Below are positions 1-9,309 of a stretch of DNA of 64,000 nucleotides, one piece after another. Source of the stretch: Bradyrhizobium diazoefficiens. GTDB lineage: Bacteria > Pseudomonadota > Alphaproteobacteria > Rhizobiales > Xanthobacteraceae. Each line of letters opens with the position of its first letter. Positions within the stretch are counted from its first letter, which is position 1. The notes under the pieces were generated by a model. The model had not been told where the DNA came from. It searched no databases and saw only the letters and a program-made list of their open reading frames with translations. The stretch is taken from NCBI RefSeq assembly GCF_016612535.1, contig NZ_JAENXS010000006.1, forward strand, positions 96,544-160,543, written 5' to 3'. Position numbers and translations under genes: made by a program.

Positions 1-172
1 GGAGGGAAGTCGGCGAATCTCGCCGCCTAAATCGCCCGCAACCAAAACCGCCAGAGCGGGCGGAGAATGACGGGTCGGTACATTTGAAATATGGGGAGAC
101 GCTCTCAGAGCAACCGTGGGACTTGGCCAGGCGCGGGGGAGCACGATGAAAGGTAAGGACCGGAGGCCGCGC

Positions 173-350
173 ATGAATCCAGTATTCGCAGGTCACGTGC
201 GCGGGGGGCATCTGATGTCGTGCGGAGGGATCTGGATGCGCGTGAGGCCACGCGCTTCGAAGATAGAAGCAATGGCCTTTCTTCCAGCGGTTACGAGGGG
301 ACAATCGCGACCACTCCTGTAGAGATCCTCCCTATCGTCGCGACTGGTTC
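173..350 (+). pseudogene. 5' remnant of a CYP153-like cytochrome P450
   Basis: The ATG and following ~140 bases match the start of the intact P450 at 12,207 (both read atgaat.cagtatt.gcaggtcac) and stay alignable to about 310-350, including a shared gcggttacga block. The frame is broken by small indels and the match then fades. About 145 bases upstream (from ~28) also match the 145 bases upstream of the intact gene, including the gcgggcgg and ccggagg blocks. The rest of the P450 (I helix, ExxR, haem loop) is absent here. This is a dead duplicate; a third scar carrying only the 3' end lies at 26,100. Confidence 0.7.
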
Positions 351-749
351 ACGACATAGCATGAGCTCGAGCTGTTACTGCATCCGGTTCCTCGACATTC
401 AGATAGACCCAGGCGCAGCCCGAAGCTTGGTGGAAGGACGATTGAATCTGGCGTGATGTCGAGAAGATGCTTGCGGTCCGCCTCGAGGCGGGTCCCCACA
501 CCTTGAATGTCGCAGCAGATTCGTCGCTCTACGTCTTCACACCGCCTCAATGTCCAGCGTCAGCATCAACGCGATCAGCTGCAGGCCTCACGGAGGGAGA
601 ATGACTGGCGCCTCTTTCAAGAATAGGGGTTAGCCAGAGCGCAAAACCACCGTGGGGTTCATAGATCGGCCAACATCTGCGACAAGAGGAGTACTGGTCG
701 GGGCAAGAGCCTTAGGCTTGCGTACAAATCGAAATGTGGAGACGTCGGG
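351..749. other. Gap with no recognisable gene
   Basis: About 400 bases between the P450 remnant and the methyltransferase-like gene. Short open frames occur on both strands but none has a recognisable domain, a ribosome-binding site with a sensible start, or clear coding character. The first part may be further, unalignable P450 debris. Confidence 0.4.
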
Positions 750-1688
750 TTGCGAGCAGATTTTTCGCGTATCAATCGGGATAAAGCTATCTTCGATGAC
801 ATTTACGCTTTGGATGATCCAAGAGCGTATTTCTCTGTCCTGGGAGGTTTGGATTATATGATCCCGGATGTGGCCGAGCCGGTGGTGCGCCAGATTCTGG
901 CAGCGAAAGCTTCGGCAAGTAGCGTTAAGCCGATCGTGCTTGATGTCGGCTGTTCATACGGCATCAACGCGGCGGTGCATCGGTTTCCACTGACGTTCGG
1001 CGGCTTGCGTCACCGCTATGCCCGGCGCGAGATGAGGGCGATCAGTTCCGAGACACTGGTGGATCTCGATCGCAAGTTTTATTCGGCTTGGCCTGATGTT
1101 GGTCTAGCGCGGTTTATCGGTCTCGATGTATCGGCACCGGCAATCCGTTATGCAACGGCCGTTGGCCTGCTTGAAGAGGGTATTGTCGCCGACCTTGAAA
1201 AGGAATCACTTTCGACAGAAAGCGCGCGGATTCTCCGTTCCACTGATGTTATCATGTCGACGGGCTGCATCGGCTACGTGACCGAGAAGACGTTCAGCAA
1301 AATTCTTGATGCGACAGAGACGCGTCCATGGATTATCTCTTTCGTGCTGCGGATGTTCCCGTATGATTGCCTGGCTGCGACATTCGCGAAGCGTGGCCTT
1401 GTGACGGAGCGCCTTACTGGTGCGACATTTATTCAGCGTCGATTTCGCGACGCTGAGGAATTTGAAAGGACCCTGGCTACATTGGCAGCACTTGGCGTCG
1501 ATGCGACCGGCCTTGAATCAGAAGGTCTATTCCACGCCGATCTGATCTTGTCACGCCCTCAATCGGATGCACGCGCCGCTCCTCTGGACGACATCGTCAC
1601 CGTCGCCAGCGGTCGAGGTCGGCCAATCGGGCCGCGTTACGTTCACGTTGGAGGTCTCGAGGGTTTGCAGGTCGCACTGGAGCCGTGA
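750..1688 (+). CDS. Class I SAM-dependent methyltransferase-like protein
   Basis: The 312-residue protein has a Rossmann methyltransferase motif I (VLDVGCSYGINA, about residues 65-76) and a motif II-like segment ending in an acidic residue (FIGLDVSAPA, ~127-136), so it probably binds S-adenosylmethionine. The substrate cannot be read. The start taken is a TTG at 750, preceded by ggaga at 737-741; the first in-frame ATG lies ~36 codons later and would remove a conserved-looking N-terminus. It stands alone: upstream is P450 debris and downstream an inverted repeat. Methyltransferases of this size in rhizobial islands often modify small metabolites, but nothing here fixes a role. Family moderately sure, function unknown. 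Confidence 0.65.
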   Translation: MRADFSRINRDKAIFDDIYALDDPRAYFSVLGGLDYMIPDVAEPVVRQILAAKASASSVKPIVLDVGCSYGINAAVHRFPLTFGGLRHRYARREMRAISSETLVDLDRKFYSAWPDVGLARFIGLDVSAPAIRYATAVGLLEEGIVADLEKESLSTESARILRSTDVIMSTGCIGYVTEKTFSKILDATETRPWIISFVLRMFPYDCLAATFAKRGLVTERLTGATFIQRRFRDAEEFERTLATLAALGVDATGLESEGLFHADLILSRPQSDARAAPLDDIVTVASGRGRPIGPRYVHVGGLEGLQVALEP

Positions 1689-1746
1689 GAGATTCGTGGT
1701 TTCAAAGATAGCCGCGCGTGCGTCCCCGGAACGGCGCACGGAAGCA

Positions 1747-1783
1747 GATCATGCTCCCATCCTTTCGAGGTTGGAGCATGATC
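1747..1783. repeat. Inverted repeat with GATCATGCTCC arms
   Basis: gatcatgctcc (1747-1757) and its exact reverse complement ggagcatgatc (1773-1783) enclose a 15-base loop, 58 bases after the methyltransferase-like gene. The same arm sequence forms the palindrome after the P450 at 13,452-13,526. Such GATCATGCTC palindromes are a dispersed element family in Bradyrhizobium. Here it may also end transcription, though no T-run follows. Confidence 0.6.
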
Positions 1784-2408
1784 GGGCTCGACTGCGCGGC
1801 TGCGACACGCGCATCCACCCAGCGCAGCGATACCGGGTCCGGGCGGCAGGCGTGCATCGAGCAACGTGCTGCTCGATATCTCTCCTGCGCGACTCCACAG
1901 CAGCGCCTTAATTCCCCTGTCGCCTGCGATCGCGCTCCCACTCTGCATATCGCATGAGTTCACGATAACGGCGAATGCACGCCACATCGAGCATTGGGCT
2001 CGCGCCTCCGTTCGGCACAGTCCGCCCTGGCAGCGCAACGGTCTCAATCTATTCTCACAAGTGGCTCTCAAGAGGCTTGAATCTGACGTAACGTGAGCTT
2101 GTATGATCATACAAGTAGGGCGGCGGATCGCGTTCGACCGTCGGTCACTTCCTGACGCGTGATGAGAATTGTGAACCTTTCAGACCTTCGAACCCGCATC
2201 GAGACACCCTGTTCTGATTCCCGGGAACTCCCGACACGACCAATCGGTCACCATGCGCGGTCCGGCGGCCGCTCGGGTGAACCGGGCCTCTGAGCGCAGC
2301 GCGACATTCTCACGTCACGGCAGGGTTTAAACGCAAGCTCGCCCATCGCACGACCATCGCGCCGTGCAGCATAAACAATATCGTAGATCACCCCGACAGA
2401 GGATAGCC
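1784..2408. other. Gap with no recognisable gene
   Basis: About 620 bases holding only short overlapping frames on both strands with no family signature. I see no repeat, IS end or RNA gene. Confidence 0.4.
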
Positions 2409-2714
2409 GTGAACCACATGCAGCGCACCAACCGCTCGTCGCGTCCCAGAGCGTATCGCTATACAATTGCTCTTTTTGGCGTTGCGATGACGACAGCTCT
2501 AGGCTGCGGAAGTGCAGGTGCGCGAGATCGGCCGGTCTCAGCGGAGGCGCGAGAGGCGTGCACACCGGATGCGTTTCGCCTCTGCGGCGCCCATATCCCT
2601 AATGAGGACGCCGTTGCGGCCTGTCTCAAAGCCAATATCCAACGCCTGAGCGTACAGTGTCGCCAATTCATCTCAGTTCGGGATGCTGCCACCGGAAATG
2701 GGGGCCTAAGATGA
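2409..2714 (+). CDS. Small exported Cys-rich-repeat-like protein
   Basis: A 101-residue protein from GTG 2409, chosen because agagga lies 6-8 bases upstream; ATG 2418 is the alternative. A basic N-terminus and hydrophobic stretch (YTIALFGVAMTTALG) ending near GSAGA suggest a signal peptide, so the mature part should be periplasmic. The mature region has the spacing C-x6-FRLCG-x-HIP ... AACL-x2-N-x3-LSVQCRQF, resembling one unit of the Cys-rich repeat family (PF00839-like) seen in many small bradyrhizobial exported proteins. Four cysteines would allow two disulfides. It ends ~180 bases before the carboxylase operon. Function unknown. Confidence 0.6.
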   Translation: MNHMQRTNRSSRPRAYRYTIALFGVAMTTALGCGSAGARDRPVSAEAREACTPDAFRLCGAHIPNEDAVAACLKANIQRLSVQCRQFISVRDAATGNGGLR

Positions 2715-2891
2715 GGTATGCGCGACAGCTAGTTTTCGCTCGATCTCATTTGTGCCGCGGCACGTGTGCGTGGCGCCGCCTTAGACAGATCCGATCAATG
2801 GTTGTGATACGTGACGTGGGCCTCACAGGACGATCGCCGGGCTCAAGCTCACGCCTGTAGTCGGGCATACCAAGCAGCTGAGGTATTCCCC

Positions 2892-4367
2892 ATGCACGAA
2901 CTGCCTTTTGATACTGTTCTGATCGCCAACAGGGGCGAGATCGCCGTTCGTATTATCAAGACCCTTCGCAAGCTGGGGCTTCGGTCTGCGATCGTCTACC
3001 ACGACATTGATGCCGGCACGCTTGCCGTCGCTATGGCCGATGCAGCCATCGCGATCGACGGACGCACGCCGATTGCTGCCTATCTCGACATTCCGCAGAT
3101 TATCGCCGCGGCCCGACAAGCGAACGCTGGTGCACTTCATCCAGGTTATGGATTTCTGTCGGAGAATGCGGAGTTCGCCAGGGCCATTACGAGCGCCGGC
3201 ATCACCTTCATCGGACCTGCCCCCGAAAGCATCGAACTGATGGGCGACAAAATCCGAGCGCGCAACTTCGTCCAGCGACACGGGTTTCCAGTCGCTCCTA
3301 GCGCCATCGAGGAAGACGATCCAACGACCTTCGTGCGCAGAGCCCGGGCGATGGGACCCCCGTTGCTCGTCAAACCTTCCGCGGCCGGTGGCGGCAAGGG
3401 CATGCAGATCGTGCGCGACATCGGGCTCCTGGAGGACGCAATCGCGCAGGCGCGCAGCGAGGCGCAGCGCTACTTCGGAGACGGCCGGCTTTACGTCGAA
3501 CGACATATCGAGAGCCCGCGCCATATCGAAGTCCAGGTGCTCGGCGACGCCTTCGGCAATGTGACTCACCTGTTCGACCGGGAGTGCTCGATCCAGCGTC
3601 GGTTTCAGAAGGTCATCGAAGAGGCTCCCGCGCCGGGGCTGCCGTCGGAGTTGCGTCAACGGATCTGCGATGCCGCCGTCGGCATCGCGCGTGCAGCCAA
3701 CTATCACAATGCAGGCACTGTCGAATTCCTCCTTGGGGGAGGAGAGTTCTACTTTCTGGAAATGAATACACGCTTGCAGGTTGAGCATGCCGTGACCGAG
3801 ATGATCACCGACGTTGACCTTGTTGCCGAACAGATCCACATCGCTGCGGGCCGCCCACTTCGATTGGCACAATCGGACATTGTGCCGAGCGGACACGCGA
3901 TCGAAGCCAGGTTGTGTGCCGAAGCGCCGGAGCGCGGATACGCTCCAACAACAGGCAAGGTGCTTGTGCTCGACTACCCCGAGGGCGACGGTATACGCAT
4001 CGACAGTGGCCTTTCGCGAGGTCAGACGATCACGACAGCATTCGACCCCTTGCTCGCCAAGATCATCGTGCATTCGCCCTCGCGTATCGAGACTGCGCAA
4101 AAGGCGCATCGCGCGATGCGGGAACTGGTGCTTCTCGGGTGCGCAACCAACGCCAGCTTCCTTGCCCGTATCCTCGCGGATGACGGATTTCTGCATGGAC
4201 ACATTCACACGGGCTACCTTGAGGAACATCCGCACATCGCCGCAGGCGCCCCCCGGGCCGACTTATCGGCCTTCCTGGCAGCAGGCGCCCTCCTGACCGG
4301 ACCGGTCCGCGAATCGGCAGATGCCGTGTCCGACCTCCACGCGGCGCTGGGCAGTTGGAGAAACTAG
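2892..4367 (+). CDS. Biotin carboxylase subunit of an acyl-CoA carboxylase
   Basis: The 491-residue protein charges carrier-bound biotin with bicarbonate using ATP, the first half-reaction of biotin-dependent carboxylases. Visible features are the N-terminal LIANRGEIAVRI, an ATP-grasp glycine loop (KPSAAGGGKGMQIV), the RRFQKVIEEAPAP segment and the EMNTRLQVEHAVTE catalytic stretch. The start at 2892 has gagg eight bases upstream; reading further 5' adds 27 residues unlike the family. The length matches a free biotin carboxylase rather than the ~660-residue MCC/GCC/PCC alpha subunit: a stop at 4365-4367 falls where the linker to the carrier domain would begin, and the carrier domain follows as its own ORF one base later. 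Sits first in a carboxylase operon. Confidence 0.9.
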   Translation: MHELPFDTVLIANRGEIAVRIIKTLRKLGLRSAIVYHDIDAGTLAVAMADAAIAIDGRTPIAAYLDIPQIIAAARQANAGALHPGYGFLSENAEFARAITSAGITFIGPAPESIELMGDKIRARNFVQRHGFPVAPSAIEEDDPTTFVRRARAMGPPLLVKPSAAGGGKGMQIVRDIGLLEDAIAQARSEAQRYFGDGRLYVERHIESPRHIEVQVLGDAFGNVTHLFDRECSIQRRFQKVIEEAPAPGLPSELRQRICDAAVGIARAANYHNAGTVEFLLGGGEFYFLEMNTRLQVEHAVTEMITDVDLVAEQIHIAAGRPLRLAQSDIVPSGHAIEARLCAEAPERGYAPTTGKVLVLDYPEGDGIRIDSGLSRGQTITTAFDPLLAKIIVHSPSRIETAQKAHRAMRELVLLGCATNASFLARILADDGFLHGHIHTGYLEEHPHIAAGAPRADLSAFLAAGALLTGPVRESADAVSDLHAALGSWRN

Positions 4368-4368
4368 C

Positions 4369-4872
4369 GTGAATCACTGTTTTGAGGTTGATGGCGTCGA
4401 ATACCAGCTATGGCTGTCACGATGCCGAGAGGACTACCGTCTCTGCTTGCATGACAGGGTGATTGCCCCGGTCGCGTTCTCCCATCGCGGTGACGGCTGC
4501 GGTGTTGTTATGATTGCGGGTGAAAGCCAGCCCGTCAGGTTTGCCATTGATGGCGAAACCATTCACATGCACATGAACGGCGAAACGCGCAGTTTGCATT
4601 ACCGCGACCCATTGCGGACGCTTGCTAGGTCGAGGCAGGAGATAAGCCAAGCCGTCGCTCGCGCGCCCATGCCGGGTGTCGTCATTGCCGCCCGGGTTTC
4701 GCCTGGCGAGGCCGTTTCTGCCGGGACGGCCCTGATGACGATCGAGAGCATGAAGTTGGAGACGGTCATACGGTCTCCACAAGACGGCATTGTCGAGCGT
4801 ATTCACTTCAAGGAAGGCGAGAGCTTTGAGCAGGATGCTGTCCTGGTTACGCTCCTCGAGGAGCGGACCTGA
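4369..4872 (+). CDS. Biotin carboxyl carrier domain protein (detached alpha-subunit C-terminus)
   Basis: From GTG 4369, one base after the biotin carboxylase stop, this encodes 167 residues. The C-terminal ~75 residues are a biotinyl domain: PMPGVVIAARVSPGEAVSAG, then ESMKLE with the biotin-accepting Lys in the usual MKL setting, and a closing G-x-V-E-R-I-H-F-KEGESF. The N-terminal ~90 residues look like the BT/linker region of MCC-type alpha subunits. Together with the preceding gene the length (~659) equals one normal alpha subunit, so this is either a genuine split or a stop acquired at the domain boundary. Expression probably depends on translational coupling to the upstream stop. The partner carboxyltransferase starts two bases downstream. 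Confidence 0.85.
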   Translation: MNHCFEVDGVEYQLWLSRCREDYRLCLHDRVIAPVAFSHRGDGCGVVMIAGESQPVRFAIDGETIHMHMNGETRSLHYRDPLRTLARSRQEISQAVARAPMPGVVIAARVSPGEAVSAGTALMTIESMKLETVIRSPQDGIVERIHFKEGESFEQDAVLVTLLEERT

Positions 4873-4873
4873 A

Positions 4874-6481
4874 ATGCAGCAGCTCTCGTCTCTGGTGGAC
4901 GTCAGGTCGCAAGACTATCGGCTCAACGAACTTCATAACAGGCGACTTGCAAAAGAACTGGAGGAGCGTCAGCAGGCAGCGCGCTTCAAGCGCCCGGTGC
5001 GGGATCTTGAGCGTCTCAAGCGGCAAAACAAGCTGTTTGTGCGTGATCGGATCGAGGCTTTGCTTGATCCAGACACGCCGTTCCTCGAGCTTTCGACGCT
5101 GGCGGCTAACAAAGCCTATGACGGTGAGGTGCCCGGCGCCGCTCAGGTCGTCGGGATCGGCATTGTCGCGGGTCGAGAGGTCGTCATTCACGCAGATGAC
5201 GCTAGCGTCAAGGGCGGGGCGTGGTATCCGCTATCGGTCAAGAAGATCGTGCGGGCCTTGGACATTGCGATCGAGAATTGCCTGCCAGTCGTTCACTTGT
5301 GCGACTGTGCCGGAGGTTTCTTGCCCTTACAGGCGGAGTTCTTCGCAGATCGCTATCACGCGGGTCGAATCCTTCGCAATCAGTCCATTCTCTCAAAGAT
5401 GGGAGTACCGCAGGTCGGTATAGCCATGGGCCATTGCAGCGCCGGCGGCGCCTACGTCCCGGCGCTTAGCGACTACAACATCATTGTTGAGGGCACAGGA
5501 GCGATCTTTCTGGGCGGTCCTCCGGTCGTCAAAGCTGCCACTGGCGCAGAGATCTCTGCCGAAGAACTCGGCGGCGCTCATATGCATACCAGCGTATCGG
5601 GGACGAGCGACTATCTTGCAAGCTCGGAGCTGCATGCGATTGCAATTGCCCGAGACATCGTCGCTCGCTTCAGTGATCCTGTAAAGGCCAAGATCAACCG
5701 GACCGCTCCGGAGCCTCCCGCCTATAGTGCATCCGAACTGTACGGCATTCTTCCGAGGGATCCCCGGACGCAATTCGATATGCGGGAGATCATCGCCCGT
5801 CTGGTTGATGGCAGCCGATTCCACGAACATAAGGCACGTTATGGCGAGACTCTTGTGTGCGGCTTCGCGCGACTGCATGGCTATCAGATTGGCATTCTCG
5901 CAAACAACGGTGTGTTGTTGAGCGAAAGCGCACTAAAAGGCGCTCACTTCATCCAATTGTGTGACAAGTCTCGAACACCTCTGCTCTTCCTGCAGAATAC
6001 GACCGGCTTTATGGTTGGCCGCGACTACGAAAGGCGCGGCATAACCAAGGACGGCGCCAAGCTGATCATGGCCGTCTCCGGGGCATCCGTGCCAAAGTTC
6101 ACGATCGTCTGTAATGCCTCTCATGGAGCAGGAACCTACGCCATGGCGGGACGGGCTTTTGATCCGCGTTTTGTGTTTACTTGGCCGCAGTCTCAGATTT
6201 CGGCGATGGGCGCCGAGCAGGCAGCGGGCGTCCTCACGCACGTGAAGGCAAGACAGCTGGCTCGGCACAATGGGCACCTCTCCCCGGAGCAACTGGCAGC
6301 CATTCGCCAGCCGATCCTGGAAGAATATCGGGAGCGGTCGGGCGCGTACTATGCGACATCCGAGTTGTGGGACGATGGCATCCTTGATCCCGTCGATACC
6401 AGAAACGCGCTTGGAATGGTTCTGAGTGCTTCGCTCAACAGCCCGATCGCCTCACCGCATTACGGCGTATTCCGAATGTGA
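4874..6481 (+). CDS. Acyl-CoA carboxylase carboxyltransferase (MCC/GCC-like beta subunit)
   Basis: The 535-residue protein transfers the carboxyl group from biotin to an acyl-CoA. It has the crotonase-like carboxyltransferase fold with ASVKGGAWYPLSVKK, GHCSAGGAYVPALSDYNII, the IFLGGPPVVKAATGAEISAEELGGA signature region and a C-terminal YAMAGRAFDPRFVFTWP. These stretches resemble methylcrotonyl-CoA and geranyl-CoA carboxylase beta subunits more than propionyl- or acetyl-CoA enzymes, so a branched enoyl-CoA is a likely substrate (inferred). The start has gaggagcgga directly upstream and overlaps closely with the carrier gene. No hydratase, lyase or regulator of a leucine or isoprenoid pathway is adjacent; an acyl-CoA ligase follows after 450 bases. 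Confidence 0.85.
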   Translation: MQQLSSLVDVRSQDYRLNELHNRRLAKELEERQQAARFKRPVRDLERLKRQNKLFVRDRIEALLDPDTPFLELSTLAANKAYDGEVPGAAQVVGIGIVAGREVVIHADDASVKGGAWYPLSVKKIVRALDIAIENCLPVVHLCDCAGGFLPLQAEFFADRYHAGRILRNQSILSKMGVPQVGIAMGHCSAGGAYVPALSDYNIIVEGTGAIFLGGPPVVKAATGAEISAEELGGAHMHTSVSGTSDYLASSELHAIAIARDIVARFSDPVKAKINRTAPEPPAYSASELYGILPRDPRTQFDMREIIARLVDGSRFHEHKARYGETLVCGFARLHGYQIGILANNGVLLSESALKGAHFIQLCDKSRTPLLFLQNTTGFMVGRDYERRGITKDGAKLIMAVSGASVPKFTIVCNASHGAGTYAMAGRAFDPRFVFTWPQSQISAMGAEQAAGVLTHVKARQLARHNGHLSPEQLAAIRQPILEEYRERSGAYYATSELWDDGILDPVDTRNALGMVLSASLNSPIASPHYGVFRM

Positions 6482-6931
6482 CGTGGCAGCGGAGGCCGCG
6501 CACGGGGCGAGATGCCCGGCGCCAGATCTCCGTCAGCACAAAGGTCAACTATCCCATCGCCAGAAACAGCTCACCCGATTGCGTTCTTGAAGGAAACCGA
6601 ATCACGGTGGATTGATTGACGACTTGAAGCTCACGCGGCGTCAGGTTGTCGGCTCGAAACGAGATGATGGTCGATGCTGCGCCATGCAAGCCGCAACGGC
6701 TACACTGCAGTTCCGCCAGTTCGTCTCGCCGTCAGCCCGGAAGCCACGGGCCTACTTGAAGCCGCCACGAGATCAAAAACCTAGAGGAGATCTTGGGTGT
6801 ACCTGCGACAACGAGCGAGCGAAGTTCAACCAACAATTTGATGCGATTGCTATCTCCGTCGCGACGATTGAGTGGCTCTCGCTTCGAACGCACCGGCGGC
6901 AGCTGGCGCAAGTGAAAGAAGCGGATGACTG
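6482..6931. other. Gap between carboxylase and ligase genes
   Basis: About 450 bases with an open plus frame (6612-6932, basic and low in recognisable features) that overlaps the ligase start. I see no domain in it and treat it as non-coding or decayed. Confidence 0.4.
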
Positions 6932-8470
6932 ATGATGGATCTTCCTACATTGATTGAGCGCAATGTGGCGTTCGCTCCGGACAAGCCGGCGATCCGCTTC
7001 GAGGGCACGGTCTTGAGCTACGACGCGTTCAATCGGCGCATCGAGCTGGCGGCGCGCGCCCTCAAAAGTGAGCTCGGCGTCGAAAAAGGTGATCGCGTTG
7101 CGATCCTGAGCCTCAATCGGCCTGACTATCTGGTACTGCTGTATGCCTGCGCGCGGCTTGGGGCAATCCTCGTGCCGTTGAACTGGCGGTTGGCTGTTAC
7201 AGAGCAGCTCTTCATCCTGTCCGACGCTGGCGCCAAAGTGCTGGTCCTCGAGCACGCTTTTGAGGCGATTCTATCGGTTTTAGCGGAGAGACTGCTCTCG
7301 ACCGCCATCGTCGGCCTTGATTTCGCGCCGGGTCGCGGAAGCGGGTGGGATGAGCTGCTTGAAGGAGGTCGGGGCGATGGTCGCAATGCCCACCCTGGCC
7401 TGTCCTGCCCGGTTCTGATTGTCTACACCTCAGGCACGACGGGCCGGCCGAAAGGTGCCGTGCTGCGCCAGGAGGCATTACTGTGGAACGGGGTGATGAG
7501 CCAGCACATGCACGGACTCACTTCAGCCGATCACGTCTTGACCGTGTTGCCGATGTTCCACGTCGGCGGCCTCAACATTCAGACCACCCCAGCCTTGCAT
7601 CACGGCGCAACAATAACCATGCACCCACGGTTTACCCCGGACGCAACATTTGCTGCGTTTGAGCGGGATCGACCTACATTAACGGCGCTCGTACCCACCA
7701 TGATCCAAGCGCTGATAGATCATCCTCGGTGGTCGACGGCTGACCTATCCTCGCTGAAGGCGATCTCTACCGGTTCAACCATGGTCCCGCAGCAGCTTAT
7801 CGCAGCTGTGGCGGCGCGCGGGATCTCGGCGTTGCAGGTTTATGGCTCCACGGAGACCTGCCCCATCGCGATCTATACAAAGCTCGGTGGCGATCCTGCC
7901 GGTGAGGGATCGACCGGCCTACCCGGCCTCTGCTGCGAGGCGGCAATCATCAACGATGTTGGCGACGGATTGCCGGCAGGAACCCCAGGCGAGATCGCGG
8001 TGCGAGGACCCAATGTGTTCTGCCAATACTGGGGTAATGGACAAGCAACGCGCGAGGCCTTGCGCGATGGTTGGTATCGGACGGGCGACATTGGACATTG
8101 CGATGGGGACGGATATTTTTGGGTCCATGACCGAAAGCCAAATCTGATTATTTCCGGCGGAGAGAACATTTATCCGGCGGAAGTGGAGCGTGTACTCCTG
8201 GAACACCCAGATGTCGCGGAATGCGCGGTCGTCGGACGGCCAGATCCGAGTTGGGGCGAGGTGCCGGTGGCCTATGTGATTCGGCGTTCGGAGGCTCAGA
8301 TTGACCAACACGCGCTGACTGCACATGCGCAGTCGCATCTCGCCCGCTTCAAGGTGCCTCACGAGATCATTTTCACGGACGATTTGCCTCGAACGGCGTT
8401 GGGTAAGGTCGAGCATTTCATCCTGAAAGCGATCCAAGCGAAATCACGTCCCCAGGTGAACAACAGTTAG
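6932..8470 (+). CDS. AMP-forming acyl-CoA synthetase / ligase
   Basis: The 512-residue protein belongs to the ANL superfamily and should activate a carboxylic acid to an acyl-CoA through an acyl-AMP. Motifs in order: P-loop YTSGTTGRPKGA (~165-176), QVYGSTET (adenine/acid pocket), YRTGDIGHCDGDGYFWVHDR, SGGENIYPAEVE and the C-terminal PRTALGKVEH carrying the adenylation lysine. Full length for the family. The start could be either of two adjacent ATGs (6932 or 6935). It follows the carboxylase genes on the same strand, suggesting the acid activated here feeds the carboxylase; substrate specificity (fatty, aryl, branched) cannot be read from sequence. Confidence 0.9.
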   Translation: MMDLPTLIERNVAFAPDKPAIRFEGTVLSYDAFNRRIELAARALKSELGVEKGDRVAILSLNRPDYLVLLYACARLGAILVPLNWRLAVTEQLFILSDAGAKVLVLEHAFEAILSVLAERLLSTAIVGLDFAPGRGSGWDELLEGGRGDGRNAHPGLSCPVLIVYTSGTTGRPKGAVLRQEALLWNGVMSQHMHGLTSADHVLTVLPMFHVGGLNIQTTPALHHGATITMHPRFTPDATFAAFERDRPTLTALVPTMIQALIDHPRWSTADLSSLKAISTGSTMVPQQLIAAVAARGISALQVYGSTETCPIAIYTKLGGDPAGEGSTGLPGLCCEAAIINDVGDGLPAGTPGEIAVRGPNVFCQYWGNGQATREALRDGWYRTGDIGHCDGDGYFWVHDRKPNLIISGGENIYPAEVERVLLEHPDVAECAVVGRPDPSWGEVPVAYVIRRSEAQIDQHALTAHAQSHLARFKVPHEIIFTDDLPRTALGKVEHFILKAIQAKSRPQVNNS

Positions 8471-9151
8471 GTTAGGCTTTTCATCTTCGGCCTGCGTTGT
8501 CCTGCCGATATGGATAGGTTGCGGCCACGAGAGACCATTCGCAAAGTCGCCGCGCGCCGATGAAATTGCTGAAATGCCTCTGCCGCGAATGGGTCAGAAA
8601 GCTGGTCGTTGTCTTTGCATCTGCTGGTCGAGTCAGGCATGCGACTGGTGCTCTCAGGTGAGTCTCGAAATCGCGCGTCTTCGGCGCAAGGCGATCGGCA
8701 GCCACAGCACCGCGGCATGCATCGTAAACTTTCCTGCGCGTTCAAATTCAGCTGACTTTTGACGGCGCCGCTACAGCTGGAGTCCGTAGCTGTGCCGTCT
8801 GTCCTGCGACTCCAAAGCCGGCGTCGAATTCCCACGCCGCCCAGCCGGCACGTCGCATCATCGCCCGGCACCGGGCGACAATGGGCTCTGGCAAGGCAAC
8901 ATGGTGCCAGGCGGCGCCGCCTTCAGGAACTCTTGCTATGGAAGTTGGAGGACCCCTACCCGATCTGCCGCTCCGCCCCAAGCAGCTTAACGAGGAATTG
9001 CTCGCCCTCGACCCGACGTCGAAACGGGTCGGTGATGAGCCGAATGCTGATGCTTGCTGACAAGGCCCGAGAAGAAAAAGAAGTGAATAACCGCGATGCG
9101 TTCCAACGCCGGCGCCCGACGAGATCGACGAGTGAGTCATCACATCATTGA
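8471..9151. other. Gene-poor gap
   Basis: Nearly 700 bases with several short frames on both strands; none shows a domain. A 40-codon frame near 8938 is open but unremarkable. Probably decayed DNA like its IS-containing right flank. Confidence 0.4.
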
Positions 9152-9289
9152 ATGGCGACTAGCCAGTCTCCCGACAACGCAGCGCGTCGATGCCAAGATC
9201 GCCGCATCCGCGAGGAAACGGTCGGCCGCAATGAGGCCTGTCCGTGCGGATCGGGAAAGAAATACAAGAACTGGTGCGGCCTCAATTGA
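9152..9289 (+). CDS. 45-residue SEC-C motif peptide, probably a gene remnant
   Basis: The frame from ATG 9152 ends in [22 protein letters not shown], a textbook SEC-C zinc-binding motif (CxC...CG) as found at the C-terminus of SecA and of many small bacterial proteins. No ribosome-binding site precedes the ATG and the first half is featureless, so it is more likely the surviving 3' end of a longer SEC-C protein than a functional micro-protein. Next to it lies an IS3 transposase remnant on the other strand. Confidence 0.5.
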   Translation: MATSQSPDNAARRCQDRRIREETVGRNEACPCGSGKKYKNWCGLN

Positions 9290-9309
9290 CGCCGCTACCG
9301 TGATCCATT

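Noticed and set aside
2823..4235. Long minus-strand open frame opposite the biotin carboxylase
   Set aside because: Antisense shadow; the plus strand encodes every biotin carboxylase motif.
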